A DNA stretch of 64,000 nt, taken from Taudactylus pleione. Its lineage: Eukaryota; Chordata; Amphibia; Anura; Myobatrachidae. The stretch is taken from positions 11,931,001 through 11,995,000 of the forward strand of contig JAUIMM010000124.1 in NCBI GenBank assembly GCA_031769625.1, written 5' to 3'. Made by a program: the position numbers and the translations under genes. Shown one piece after another: positions 1-12,042 of this stretch. The notes beneath the pieces were generated by a model. It was given only the letters and a program-made list of their open reading frames with translations. It made no database searches and was not told the DNA's origin. Every line of letters begins with the position of its first letter. Within the stretch, counting starts at the first letter, position 1.

Positions 1-470
1 TGCTTTGAGTGGGGTATGCCTATCTGAATATTACTGATGTGACATACAAAGAAACCTTTATACACATGACACATTTTATGAGTGGGGTTTGCCCATTTAA
101 TTACGGCTTATGTAGAAATTGTCTATATGTACCTCCTATTTATAATCTACAAAGAAAGCTAAAGAAACCTTTAAGTGACCTATACAGATATACAAAGTGT
201 GAGTGGGGTATGCCCATCTATTTATGCCTTTTTTGTGACTGGGAAACTGGAATCTTTACTCTCCATCACACACTTTAATGTATAACTCACATTTAATTCA
301 TAACTTACATTAAGGATGTACTACACATTTGAATCTCTCCTTTTCTTTACATGTCCATGAGAAAAGAGGAGCGGACACAAGTGATACAAAAAGACATTAA
401 GTGATTCATACCTGATTCCAAGGACTTTGTGATATTTTCTTATTCATTATTGTTACCTGCAAACAGTTTT
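1..470. repeat. Degenerate tandem repeat, unit with GAGTGGGGTATGCCCATCTA core
   Basis: Three diverged copies of a block reading like GAGTGGGGTATGCC followed by AT-rich text lie at about 9, 80 and 200. CAAAGAAA(C/G) motifs sit between them. Open frames across this stretch are products of the repeat and match no family I know. Nothing recognisable follows up to about 470. Confidence 0.4.
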
Positions 471-499
471 ATTATATATGGTGTACACCTTACAGATAT

Positions 500-1020
500 T
501 ATTAGTGAAGGGTTTTGGTGCCCCTATTGGTATTACATTTATTATTCATGTTAAAGTGTGCATTATCGCATTTTTATACTTAAGCACCTCTACAGGATAT
601 ATTTCCATTGTCTATGTAATATTAGATCTAGGTTTTAGCTCCGTTTATTGGTTGTGTTCAACCACTTCACTGCCTAGGTTTAACTATTGGGGTTCTTTTG
701 GTTCATGTAGCATCAGACTTAGGTCTTATCACCCTCTATTGGTAGTATTTACCACTGCCAATAACCAAAGTATAACATATTAGAATAAGGTATCTGACAC
801 CCTCTTTTGATAATACTCTGATTGCTCAAACATTGTGGATACATTATTTTAGAATTTTAGTGCCCTCTATTGGTTTTATTTAGCCTTGAAACTAATTTCA
901 GTATAATATATTTGACATCCCCTATTGGTTATATACCGATTTCTCATTTTTTGATATTCCACATTTATCTAGGGTTTTAGTGCCCTTATATTGAGTTCAA
1001 TAACTAGTACCCTCTATTGA
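500..1020. repeat. Degenerate tandem repeat with TAGTGCCCTCTATTGGTT core
   Basis: About six diverged units of roughly 75-110 bp share a core reading like GGTTTTAGTGCCCTCTATTGGTT (for example near 512, 630, 725, 855, 920 and 975). No coding potential is apparent. A single related core, GGCCCTCTAGTGGTTTTAG, recurs near 8131, so this may be part of a dispersed element. Confidence 0.5.
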
Positions 1021-1024
1021 AATC

Positions 1025-2040
1025 ACTTAATTTAGATATAGGAAAGAATGTAGAGATGAGAATAGATCTAAATACAAAACCGATAGAATAAAAACACTTT
1101 GTATTAATCAAATTATCTTCTACTGCACAACCCCAATCACCTGTAACTTAAATGGAACAGAATTATACATTATGGGGCAAGAGCCAAGGTAATTCAGGAT
1201 AAGAATGTTTTAGAACCAGTAGTGGGAATGTGGCAAACATTCATACAGAAACCTATTTGGAGAATTACATCAGAGAACTCCAAAAAGACAGAGGGCCTGT
1301 GTTATGAGGTATTCTGCCTATAACAACCATCCTTTTCCCATAGAGAAAATGCTCTCACCAGTACTGAGATGCTGCCAGGTCTTAAAGTCGGGTTAGTAGA
1401 GGTTATACAATAATAAAGTGATCATAGTATAGTTTTAATGGATTAGTAGAATAACATATGTGAGTACAATGAGACTGTATAATAAACTCATAGTTTTTTT
1501 AAAAAGAACACAGGAGCTGTAACAACAGTAGCTTGATAATGGTAACTGCTAACAAATGACACTATTCTAATATTAAGTAAGATTAAACTTAACAACAGGT
1601 TATACAGGGACAGAATACCATGAATCAAACTGGAAAGCACACAGAGATTCAGGATACCAGCTGTACAGAGTATTCACCAGGCACTCAGATCAGCATGCTT
1701 ACACCAAGGCATGAAGCTATAACTGACAAAGAGGTGAAGGCCTGGCTGCCTATTAACACTCACACAGACCAATGGCAAAACATAAATTAAGACCAACCCC
1801 CTGCAAGTGAAATAAGTTACAGGTGTGCTGCTGCACATAGGAAAGCAACTAGTGAGAATCCCAGCAATTAAACATCAGCTTCAGAATTTCTGTGCAGTCT
1901 ATAATCACATAAACTGGCATCCCAGTCTTCTAGCAAATACTGGGATCATCATGCAAAGTGGCTACTGACGCTGGTGTTCAGATCTCCTATCAACCAGCGG
2001 GACCTAAGGTGGTAGTGAAAAGCTATGCTGGCCACAGTGG
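1025..2040. other. No recognised feature
   Basis: This AT-rich, non-repetitive-looking stretch has no long open frame and no terminal inverted repeat that I could match. It may be old, decayed transposon sequence. Confidence 0.4.
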
Positions 2041-2049
2041 CTCCTAACA

Positions 2050-2541
2050 GACTTACTCCAAGATTTACGCAATGCTAATATTTACACAGATTGAGCATTG
2101 CGAATGCACAGCGATTGGTTTGTGATTAAGCTCACACAGAGGATTCACTCGCAAAGTGAGTGACAGGATGTCAGTGTTTGGGGGGAGGTAATGGGGGGTT
2201 GGCTAGGTGAACACAGGCTTGTTGGGACTGTTTCATTACCGTTATATGGGCATGCATAAATTAGCCATTGCGATCTCCTTCACAGCATAAGAGCTCTCAG
2301 CATGTTAGGAGAGATGCAGTGTTTGAGACGGGTTAGAGTTCACACAGAAGTTGTGTGGCTGCCGTTCTGCTTCAATTTTCCCGATGTTTACACCGATCCA
2401 CATTGTCATATGGATATGAGAAGGCAGCAGTTGGCATCCCTATGCTCGGGTAAGCTTTGGAAGACATTAGCATATTTTCACAAATGTGATCCATAAGAGA
2501 TTGCGGTTGCGATTGCATTAGTAAATTGTGAAATCAGGCCC
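2050..2541. mobile_element. MITE-like dispersed repeat, ATTTACGCA / CTGATTCAGA family
   Basis: This copy holds GATTTACGCAATGCTAATATT near its left side, GAGTGACAGGATGTCAGTGTTTGG in the middle, and ends in GAAATCAGGCCC. The same ordered blocks recur at 17798-18350 (inverted), 30693-31223, about 36660-37130 (inverted) and 48468-48560 (truncated). No protein is encoded. Termini are like those of the GGGCCTGATTCAGA foldback group, so it is probably a non-autonomous DNA transposon family. Confidence 0.55.
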
Positions 2542-3099
2542 AACGTAAACAAGAGTGAAGATACGGAGTGTCACTATCAGCAGTTATGGATACACTCAGG
2601 CTAGAGATAACATACCTCTGTTAGGTGTTGCCTCTAATCTCCAGCACTCATACAGGGAATAACTCATCAGCCAGCCACTATAAGAACCTGCTTAGTGCAC
2701 TCCTCCAGTGCCTGAGTATCAATTTTGTTCTACATAGATACTTATGCTCCAGAACTATACTCTCCGGCATAGTTTTCTGGCAGTGTTGTTTAAACTCCAG
2801 TGTTTGCTTTCCTCGACAGCAGCACATCCATAGCCACATTTCCATCTGCTGTGTTTCCAGGCACAGCCCTCATATCAGTTAAGAACTTTGTTGTTTTAAT
2901 GTTGGAAACCAACTACACTGGGCTGTGACCTGGGCCATCAAGGATTAAAGTGCATATGCTCTTGGGGAAATTTCTGGTGAAGTCCGGTGGGAGTCTGTCT
3001 TAGACTAAGCACCAAGGTATTTGGTTGTGCCAGTTCCACTTGTTTGTATTTATCATCTGTGTGGGAGTGTGTACTCTGATTCACTTGCTATATTGCGCT

Positions 3100-3400
3100 A
3101 CATGAATATTGCAATATACTCTTGGATCGCTTTGCATTTTCCAACAGTGCCAACACATCAGTACCTCTCATTGCACACTCATGCTGCTCCCACTGTGTTA
3201 ATGCATTTGTGCCCTTTAAATGCACACTATGCACTATTCCCCCATTGCCAGCACATATGTGTATCTTGTTACATGCTATGCTCTGTCTCAACAGTGCCAA
3301 CACCTCTGTATACCTTGTTGCACACTACGAGCTGTTCAAACAGTGCCAACTCATCCATATACCTTGTTGCACAACATGCACTGCATGGCACACTCCCAAA
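3100..3400. repeat. Degenerate short tandem repeat (TTGCACACT / CAACAGTGCCAACAC)
   Basis: CAACAGTGCCAACAC-like and CTTGTTGCACAC-like blocks recur every 50-70 bp. The repeat keeps three frames open at once, which explains several long open frames here. None resembles a real protein. Confidence 0.5.
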
Positions 3401-3412
3401 TCCCCACACTTA

Positions 3413-4281
3413 CAGGGGTATTCAATATGGGTGCGATAACATCGTTTTTGCGTTAATATCGGAGGTATGACGTCATTATCGCAGGTTTTACTTTTACACC
3501 GTATTCAATTTCAAAGACTTATCGCAGTTTTGACAAGTCTTTGATAAAAAACGGGGATAACTTTTCACCTTTGAATAGGTGTCGGAAAAAAGTACAGGAT
3601 TGGGGTTTAGGGGTGCAGGCTTAAAAAAAAATAGCCTGCACCCCTGGGAATGACATTTAATAAAAGAACTGTATCAAAAAAAGGTTTTTTTTAAAATAGG
3701 GACACCCCAAAAATTGTATTTAAAAATTGGGGTGAAATAAAAAAAAATGGAAAAAAATTGTTTAACAATAGGGAAATAGGTTCAGGGCTATTCTGCAAGT
3801 ATGCGGCAGATGTTTTCTAGAAAAGAATTATAGCGGCAGGTGCACAAATGCAGAATTTTTTAAATCTTACTTTAGGGACATCAAAATATGCTAGTATCCA
3901 TTTTCATGTACCCCAAATTTGATGGGACCACTTAAAAAAACAAAAAAAATAACCTAAGTGCTCTTCTGCATCACTTCTTCAATGTCGGGAAAAAAACACC
4001 TGCTGTGGCTATTTAAATCCCCGACTTTCAATTAAAGGCTAAAACGGGGGTACCCATAGTGTTCCCCCATGTTTTTACAACTTTAGGGGGGCGTTACAAT
4101 CATTTTAAGAAAAAAATTGTAACTTTACGCAAATCCAACTTCGGAGTTTCCCGTCTTCGTTAATTTTATATTGAATACGGGGATAAGCGGGAGCGCGCAC
4201 CAGACTTTAACGCAGGAAAAAACTCAGATATGAAACGTTAACTTCGACAGTGAAGTTAACGTTTCATATTGAATACCCCTG
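3413..4281. mobile_element. Palindromic MITE with TTA target duplication (PIF/Harbinger-like)
   Basis: The ends are inverted copies: CAGGGGTATTCAATATG at the left and CATATTGAATACCCCTG at the right. TTA lies directly outside both ends (3410-3412 and 4282-4284). The 869 bp interior is low-GC with homopurine and poly-A runs and no open frame of note. A 3 bp TTA duplication with a palindromic terminus fits PIF/Harbinger non-autonomous elements; the superfamily call rests on the duplication alone. Confidence 0.75.
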
Positions 4282-4284
4282 TTA

Positions 4285-4899
4285 GTGTACTCAGCTGTAC
4301 CTTCTGCATTTATGCCTACTTTATTAAACACATCAGGGTATTCCTGTGGCTACCACCCTTATATCGGTGTGTTCCCCCATAGAAGAAAAATGACTTTACA
4401 GGGAGTAGAAAATTAAATAAGGAGAGCAATAAATTATTATATGAAAAGGGATTTCAATGTGTCTACTAAGGAACTACATATTCTCAAAACAGTTACAGGG
4501 ATAAACTTTGCCCCTAGCTTAAATCCAAATATATTCAACCTATTTATGGTGATGGATAGGAAGCCTATCTCTACTTGAGAATTTTTGGGAATCAAGTGCC
4601 ACATAAAAAACATTGCATGCAAAGCCACTACAAGTACAGATGGCCATCTACAGTATGCTAATTTGTTTATCCATATGTCTTCATGTGCACATTATAGTTG
4701 CACCACCCACTGTTTTCCAGTCTGCAGCTGCAACAGTCATGATTAGTATCAGCACTTACACCTGGCACATGCTGAGTGCAATAGATCCATCAGAGACAGA
4801 TGTCCCTTTGTCATATACAGGCCTCAAAATAGCACAGATGTCTGGACACATGAATATGACACTCACATGACATGAATGTTTTGCATGTGTTCTAAAGGC
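4285..4899. other. No recognised feature
   Basis: I see no transposon ends, tandem repeats or coding sequence in this stretch. The short open frames on both strands lack any known motif. Confidence 0.4.
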
Positions 4900-5113
4900 A
4901 CATACAGCGCTTCCCGTAGAATGACAGGACCATGACAGGTTTTCTGCACCTTAAAACTGACTGGCTAATAGTCAAACATCTCTCAGCCAATCAGCAGCCT
5001 CTGCCATATAAACTGGCAGCTGATTGGTTGAGAGAGGTCTGACTTTTAGCCAATCAGTGGTAAGGTGCAGGAAACTACATCGGTCCTGTCATTCTCTGCG
5101 AAGTGCTGTATGT
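4900..5113. mobile_element. Small foldback MITE (ACATACAGCGCTTC termini)
   Basis: The ends ACATACAGCGCTTC and GAAGTGCTGTATGT-like sequence are inverted copies, followed inward by AGAATGACAGGAC and GTCCTGTCATTCT. The inner part also folds (AGCCAATCAGCAG / CAGCTGATTGGTT). The element is 214 bp with no coding capacity. A half copy, ACATACAGTGCTTC, begins again at 5123. Confidence 0.7.
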
Positions 5114-5122
5114 ACAGTATGA

Positions 5123-6324
5123 ACATACAGTGCTTCTGTGTCTGTGGGTTTGGGACTTCAGTTTGTTTTATTGCCAAGCCCCCTGGATATCTACCTGGAG
5201 AAGGGAGCTGACCAGCACCATGGAGTAGGTAAGTACAGTATGTAGTGTGAGTGCGCATAAGTGGTTAATAAAGAGTTAACACATTCGGTGCCAGCATAAG
5301 TGTTTTAAAATATTTTCTTCACAATGAGGGTACAGATGCCACAGTGCTGTTACTGTCCAGGCATGGTAGCTTTTGTGGTTATCCAAATGCCGCCATGCTG
5401 GGGCAGGCTTGCTAGGACCTGTAGTCCCACTGTAAAGAACAATATTAATTACCATCTTTCACCTATTAACCCTGCACTCTCTGCCACCAGAGGTGCAGGG
5501 AATAGCCATGGACTTCACCCCAGCCCTGGGGTATCCTCGGAAAGGGGGTCCCCACTTTCCAAGGTGACCAATTTGGGGTTAGATAATGATTTGGCAAGGG
5601 GTCCCTGTGATATGTGCCCCTTGTTATGACATTAACCTTTAGCTGGTTTAGGCTGGTGCTGGTTACTGGAAATAATGGAATATCCCACACTATTTTCCCA
5701 ATACCAGAATGGGCTCAGAAGTGATGGGCTGGTTATGCTTTGGGGAGGGGGGGGGGACATGTCGACTTTCTCCTAGTTTTTAACACTTTTTTTACACTGT
5801 ACAAACAAAAGCACTGCCCAGATTTGACTGATCTGTGCAGTGCTTTGGCAGAATATGCAGTTCATAGGCACTTCTATTGATTTCTTCTATTCTACTCCGT
5901 GTTCTATCATGTTTTCAAACACAATTCTTAGTATATCAGTGAGTTGTATTCCTGTCTATGGAAAGTGTTCATGTGTTTGTTCGATGATCTTTTGACTTCT
6001 ATTTAGGTGTTTGGTCATCTATTTCTGTGCGGGATCATGTTTTTGCATGCGTGTTTACCTTTAGTAAATCTCCTAGTTGCGAATTCAGGGAAAACTCGCA
6101 AGAGAATGCAATCTCTGCCAGACACGATTCTTAGTAAATTTACCTGCTAAGGTTTAGAAAGCTTGTAGCTAAACCTGGAGAAAAGTACATTTTCATGGTT
6201 CCAGAAAAACACACCTAATGTTACCACTGCAAAATACAGCAATATAATGGCTGTGATTGTTTTGACGATAAAGTACATAATAGTAATGGTTCAGAATTTC
6301 AAATGATACATTTTTTTAATAGGA
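5123..6324. other. No gene; short repeat fragments only
   Basis: The stretch starts with a MITE half-terminus, then holds unassigned sequence including a G-run near 5745 (about 10 Gs). Open frames of about 100 codons overlap on opposite strands at 5324-5690 and carry no recognisable domain. Confidence 0.35.
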
Positions 6325-6412
6325 AGGCTGTGTATACACGTAAAGATTTTCTGTCCAATCAATCAACTAGTTAGATGGTTGGACAGAAAATCTTTACGTG
6401 TGTACCCAGCCT
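6325..6412. mobile_element. 88 bp foldback element (AGGCTG..ACACGTAAAG ends)
   Basis: A near-perfect inverted repeat: the left arm runs GTATACACGTAAAGATTTTC on to CTGTCCAA, and the right arm TTGGACAGAAAATCTTTACG on to TGTGTAC, flanked by AGGCTG and CAGCCT. The central loop is about 25 nt. It sits next to the Penelope relic that follows. Confidence 0.7.
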
Positions 6413-6592
6413 AAGACAAGATTTGAAGATTTGTATGTGTGGCCTTCAGTATTTGGGCCAAATACTATAACACTTTCCCTGAAACAAAGATTCAGTGAAC
6501 ATGAATATAACATTAGGAAGACCCTACAGAACCACAATATTCCTCAATACTTCTATGTGGTTAATAAGAATACCGCTTTGAAAATTACAAAA
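6413..6592 (+). pseudogene. Penelope-like element relic, GIY-YIG endonuclease C-terminal piece
   Basis: The conceptual translation contains LKQRFSEHEYNIRKTL followed by QNHNIPQYF. This matches the arm after the GIY-YIG core in Penelope-like proteins; the intact copy in this window has RLSEHIYNIRKGL in the same place. The upstream GIY-YIG core and all of the reverse transcriptase are absent, so this is a short dead fragment. The preceding foldback element may have inserted into it. Confidence 0.6.
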
Positions 6593-6670
6593 TAAATGGA
6601 TGAAATTTATCAGAAAAGGACAATATCTAAGCAACTTTTTCACTCAGTCATCTGGAATATAAGGTCTAAA

Positions 6671-6981
6671 GGGGCATATCCATTAGGCGACCTGAAAAAC
6701 TGAACGTCTAGCACTCAGTCCTTCAAATCGCCGGGTGCGGTGCCCGCTCTGAACGGCGTTCAGTGCAGGAGACCGACCTCCTATCTGAACATGTGGAACT
6801 TGACGATTGTTGTCAGGTTGACCAGCATGTTCCACAGATAGTCAGGGTCAGCAAGAACCCAGCGTACACGCGCATTGCTGGTCCTTGCCGGCTATCCATT
6901 AGACGACTTTCTGAACAATGCAACCAATACCAGGAGGTTTTGGTCAGATTGTTCAAAAAAGTCATCTAATGGATAGGCCCC
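6671..6981. mobile_element. MITE with GGGGCATATCCATTAG / CTAATGGATAGGCCCC termini
   Basis: Terminal inverted repeats of about 16 bp are visible at both ends, and an inner inverted pair (AGGCGACCTGAAAA-like against TTCAAAAAAGTCATCTAATGG) extends them. The interior includes GC-rich text with no coding sequence. A clean target duplication is not evident. Confidence 0.65.
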
Positions 6982-7028
6982 ATAATGCTTACAACCCTCT
7001 GCTTGGTAAGCATACATACCACAATGCA

Positions 7029-7155
7029 AGGGGGTATATTTACTAAAACGCAGGTTTTTAGAAGTGGAGATGTTGCCCATAGCAACCAATCAGATTCTAC
7101 ATAACATTTATCATGCACCTTCTTGAAGATAATAGCTAGAATGTGATTGGTTATT
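7029..7155. mobile_element. MITE fragment (TTTACTAAAACG..AGCAACCAATCAGATTCT)
   Basis: It carries GGAGATGTTGCCCATAGCAACCAATCAGATTCT, a motif I recall from palindromic MITEs common in frogs and fish. The other arm, GCTAGAATGTGATTGGTTA, is present, but the right end is lost where a TTA microsatellite begins. Confidence 0.55.
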
Positions 7156-7165
7156 ATTACTATTA

Positions 7166-7216
<51 letters not shown>

Positions 7217-7217
7217 G
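7148..7217. repeat. (TTA)n microsatellite
   Basis: About 20 tandem ATT/TTA triplets at the truncated end of the preceding MITE. Confidence 0.9.
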
Positions 7218-8345
7218 TGCCCCTTTAATTAATAAAGTAATAATAATGTTAATAATAAATAAATAAAAACTGCTCTGTAATTAAAACAAATTATTATAGT
7301 AGGTCATTAAGGAAATAGAAAATAAAGGCAACCCCTGAATAAATAAAATACTTAACTAAAATCTTCTTTTATTCATCCAATGTACAAAAACACACATAAA
7401 CAGAACTAACTGTTCTTGAACTCTATAAGCCACATAAATTATACTCTGGTAAAACAGCCTATCAATCAGGATAGATCGCTCATGGATAACTGTAGACTCT
7501 CACAAGCAGGTCCCTCTCAAACCTATACTTCATATTGTACTTCCCAACTACCCTGATTGCAGCAGGACAGCACCAGATTGAGAGTACTATTCTGCTATAA
7601 GGACGTACCTTCAGATTTGCAGGGGGAGGGGATAAGATGTTTGGGAAGTGTTCCCGGCAAATGGCTGAGTTTTGTCTGCAAAAATGCAGATCAGAAATGT
7701 GGCCCTGCCCTCTATGATACAGTTATGCTCCCTGCATGCTTGTGCCACACACCCGCATCCCGATAATAAGCTCCCCAATGTTGGGAGGTGAATTTATGTG
7801 TGAACCTCCTTCATCAACCTCATTTTGTACTGTTTTTATGTGCAATTAGATTTTGCATTATTGAAACACTGACTGAATGGTGCTGCAGCATTTTGTGGAA
7901 TCTTACTTATAAACTATGATAATGATGAAGATGCATGTAATGATTGCCCATATGATTTAGCAAACCTGCTTATCCTAGCATTGTCACATTTGTCCCAAAC
8001 TTTGACAGTAAGCAAGTGGATGCAGATCTGGAACCTGGATAGTCTACATTTATTTGCTTATATGACAAAAAATGCTGATGTTATGTTGTTTAGAGAGGTA
8101 ATAGGCTTAATAATATGAATTTTGGACTATGAGGCCCTCTAGTGGTTTTAGTAAGTAAATCAGGCAAGAAAAATACCTTCAAAACAAAACCTTTTATTTC
8201 ATAACATACACTTAGGGGTATATTCAAATTATGTTTTAAACTCACTGCGAATTTAAAAGATGTTTTGGAGGCATTCATCATGCCTCCCTAACAAAAGTAT
8301 CACTTCCGAAAAGCTGCTCTGTTTGTAGAGACAGCTTTTCGGAAA
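7218..8345. other. No gene; one short palindromic fragment
   Basis: Mostly unassigned AT-rich DNA. At about 8214-8343, GGGGTATATTCAAA begins a fragment that ends in an AAAAGCTG/CAGCTTTT hairpin, a vocabulary shared with the 26261-26892 MITE. No long or conserved frame is present. Confidence 0.35.
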
Positions 8346-9029
8346 TGTGAAAGACTTCACCCTCTCTGCATGCACCTTCCAAATTACCATAAATATTAAC
8401 ACTGATATCTCTCATTTCCTTGGGGCTAGGTACAAGCTTGAAAAACCTCCTGATATCCCAGAGTCCCCTCTACATACCGAGCTAAAAACCGGCTCCTGGA
8501 GCGAGTGTGGAATGGAGTTAGAGGCTACCAAACGAGGAGTATCTGGACCTTCCAGCCGGGCTGTGGTTACCAATTACTGGTAACTTTGAACCCCAATATA
8601 TCTCAGATTCCCTGGGGGGTGGGGACAAGCTGTAAGCATCACCTTGTAGCCCTATAACCCCAGTCTGTGGGAAGCTGAGCTAGAGGCTTGGAAAGGCAGG
8701 GTGTCAGAAGTCTGCAGCAGGATGGGGGTGCTTCACCTTTGACCCTGGTTACGACCTGGATTTCGCAACCACAGAACCTCACCAGTGGTAGCATCTGAAA
8801 GCTGAGAATCTCACCTGTCCAATGGCACCACATTTCTGAATTTCTGCCAGCGGAAGATACAGCTGCTCTACTGGGTCAGGCTGCAGAGTCAACCCAGGCA
8901 GCATACTCTGAGTGAAGCCTGAGGCAATGGCAGGACACCGTGTGACAGAAGACAGCACTGGCTGGCCAGCACTCACTGTCACCTGGACTGTGGGCCCCTC
9001 TATCAACACTAACCTTAAGCACCTCTCAA

Positions 9030-9445
9030 GTGGGCAGGAGCTGGACACCGGGGAGATGATGGAGGATGCAACAGGTGAGAGATGGAGAATGTGGACAGGA
9101 GCTGTACACAGGGGGCCGGAGAGATGGCGGATGTGACCTGGAGAGAGATTGAGAAAGTGGGTAGGAGCTGTAAACAGTGGGACAGAGATATGGAGGATGC
9201 GACTGGGGGAGAGATGGAGAATGCAGCCAGGAGCTGTACACAGGGGGCCGGAGATATGGAGGAAGCGACTGGTGGAGATATGGAGAATGCAGGCAGGAGC
9301 TGTACTCGGGGATAGAGAATGTGGGCAGCAGCTGGATACCTGAAGCGAGATTGAAGATGCAAGTCAGGAGATGTACAGGGGGGGATGGAGAATGCGGGCA
9401 GGATTTCACTGGTACCGCACAAGCTCCCCCATGCCCCTTCAAGTG
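9030..9445. repeat. Minisatellite, about 60 bp unit (GGAGAATGCAGCCAGGAGCTGTA)
   Basis: Six to seven imperfect units carry GGAGAATG(C/T), AGGAGCTGTACACAGGGGG and GAGAGATGGAG blocks. The repeat keeps frames open on both strands (about 180 codons on the minus strand at 9015-9586). Those frames are serine/proline-rich repeats of the same unit and are not considered genes. Confidence 0.8.
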
Positions 9446-9654
9446 AGCACAAGAGGACCTGAGGAAGGAGCCCAGAACCACCAGAGGTAAGTAAACACAG
9501 CTGGTATGCACAAGCTGCCATGTAAATGGCAGCTTGTGCATGGTATTGGATGCTGTACCCCATCTAAGGGTGGTAAACAGTATCACTCACAAGTTCTGAA
9601 AAAAATGCTTTTTTGGAACTTGATGAATTACATAATATCTACATCCCCATAGCA

Positions 9655-11250
9655 AAGTGGTTTTGGATCTGTGTTTCCTCGTGTTTTGGATCTGGATTGG
9701 TTTTGCCAAAACCGCCCCTTGTGTGTTTTATTTTTATTTTTGTTTTTGGATCTGTATTTTTTATCAAAAAATTATAAAAACAGCTAAAATCGCATAATTT
9801 GGGCTTTTGTTTGTTCCTACAGTATTAACCTCAATAACATTAATTTCCACTAGTTTCCAGTCCATTTTGACAACCTGACAGCTCACAATATTGTTATCAT
9901 CCAGTTTAGGCCCAAAATTTGCACCAAGCTAGCTGGCTGACTAAGCTAAGCAGCAGCAGTGGGCAGCACAAACACGTGGCAGTTCAACTTCCAACATGAC
10001 ACATCAGGAAACATGTTTTTATTATTCAAGAGGCATGAGGGAGTTGGAGTATGTATGTAGTTGAAGGAAGGAACAGAAAGGCTTGATTAGTAGTAAATTT
10101 AATTTCATTTTTTTGATTCTGAATTAAATTTAAGAGGGAGAAGGGGGGGAGGAGGGGAGGCATTTACAAAAAATATTTTACTCATTCACATCAGTCCTTG
10201 CCCAAGAAGAATCCTTGAGCCCCATGCCTGCTGCTGCTGGGAGTGGATTTTCATCCCAGAAGGGGATCAGGAAGACTACTAGTAGTGCCTTCCAAAACAA
10301 TTGACTGTTAAATAATCCTTTGCAAAGATTCCACTTGAAAAGCATTTCCCAACCTATACAGGGACATTAAAAAAAACATAGTTAGTGGCCTCCAAACTGC
10401 CTTTGCACCCTCTGTCCACTTAAACAGCACAGATAGTTGGACAAGCAGAACAGAGCAAATGCAAGATTTAAGATTTAAGGTTAAGTCATCATCTTTCTTG
10501 AGAATCCTTGAGCGCCATGCCTGCTGCTGCTAGGAGTGGATTTTAATCCCAGAAGGGATGAAGACATTGTTTCTTTCTGCCCAATGGACACAGATTTGAA
10601 GAGATGTAAAGAGCTGTTGGTAAGAAAAATGGCAGCTCAAGTGGTATGCGATGCAGTGGTGGCTTCTCCTTCAGTTTCTCCTGCAAGTGCATCTGTCAAG
10701 AAAAAAGTAAACTTTAAAAACACCCACTAGTGATGCAGATGAGTCAACACAACTAAGTTTTAACTTTTGACTTCTGGTCGGGTCAGAATTGCCTACGATT
10801 AATGCCACCTCTACCATGACTCCATATGATATGGTCACAATTCGAAAAATGGTTGATGACTATTTAAAAAATTTTAATAATAGCATCCAAATAGGCATGT
10901 CAGACAGTCCATTTGACTATTGGGAGGAGCAGCTGAACTCTGGAATACAGTTGCATGGAGTTGCCCCTCTGACTCTCTGAAATCCAGGAAGAGGGGTCAT
11001 GGGAATAGAGTAGGGACACTATATCAGAGAACACAGTTTTAGCTAATTTATTCCATTTTTTAAACCATATACTCTATTTTTGCCTTTTGAAAATATGTTT
11101 ATGTGAATCTCAGCTGAGGCGTTTGTGATGTCATTATGTTTAAAATATTATGCACATTATTTAGCACTTTGTTGTGGTCTTGTAGTCGGTGTGTAGACTA
11201 ATAATTTATTCATGATTGAGGAAAGAAGTGAAAAGTTGCAGTCACAAGAT
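9655..11250 (+). pseudogene. hAT transposase relic, copy A (BED-type hAT family)
   Basis: A sense-strand remnant of the family best seen at 14880-17740. A piece at about 10206-10280 matches the serine-rich linker ending SSQKG. One at 10560-10730 reads PMDTDLKRCKELL, the family's central motif. One at 10789-10980 reads VTIRKMVDDY then IQIGMSDSPFDYW, just upstream of the dimerisation domain. Most of the catalytic core is deleted, and the C-terminal hAT dimerisation motif is not seen. The left flank has the TGTTTTGGATCTGG text seen at the ends of copies B and C. It cannot encode an active enzyme. Confidence 0.8.
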
Positions 11251-11264
11251 TTTTTATGAATAAG

Positions 11265-12040
11265 AAAAGAATAAGACACTGTGCTACCACTTACAGTGTC
11301 ACAATTTTTTTTACAAATACACTGCATTTTCCTCTAACAGTGTCACAGTATTTTTTACGAACACACTGCGTTTTCCACTTACAGTGTCACAATATTTTTT
11401 ACAAATACACTGCGTTTTACACTCAGTGTCACAATATTTTTTAGGAATACACTACGTTTTACACTCAGTGTCACAATATTTTTTATGAATACACTGTGTT
11501 ACCACTAACATTGTCAATGTTTTACACGAATACACTACAGTCACAATATTTTTTACGAATACACTGCATTTCTACTAACAGTGTCAAGACTTTTTACGAT
11601 TACACTGCATTTTCCACTTAGTGTCATAATATTTTTTTACGAATACACTGCATTTTCCACTTACAGTGTCACAATATTTTTTACAAATACACTGTATTTT
11701 CCACTAACAGTGTCACAATATTTTTTACAAATACACTGCGTTTTACACTAGCAGTGTAACAATATTTTTACAAATACAATGCGTTATCACTAACAGTGTC
11801 AATGTATTATATGATAACACTATGTTTTCCACTTACAGTGTCACAATATTTTTGTACGAATACACTGCGTTTTCCACTTACAGTGTCACAATATATTTTA
11901 CAAATACACTGCATTTACCACTAACAGAATCACAATATTTTATTCCAAATACACTGCGTTTTACACTAGTAGTGTCACAATATTTTTTACGAATACACTG
12001 CATTACCACTAACAGAGTCAATGTTTTATATGAATGCACT
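11265..12040. repeat. Minisatellite, about 45 bp unit (CACTTACAGTGTCACAATATTTTTTACGAATACACTGCG-like)
   Basis: About 17 imperfect copies of CAGTGTCACAATATTTTTTAC followed by GAATACACTGCGTTTTCCACT. It directly follows hAT copy A and resumes at 12359 after a foldback insertion. Similar TACACTGTGTCAC text occurs upstream of hAT copy C near 44388, so the repeat may belong to the hAT family's end region. Open frames here are artefacts of the repeat. Confidence 0.9.
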
Positions 12041-12042
12041 AT

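Noticed and set aside
3021..3470. 149-codon plus-strand frame
   Set aside because: It is produced by a degenerate tandem repeat that is open in three frames and has no conserved motif.
9015..9586. Two overlapping minus-strand frames of about 185 codons
   Set aside because: They translate a 60 bp minisatellite in different frames. Both are repeats of the same serine/proline-rich unit, and no family matches.
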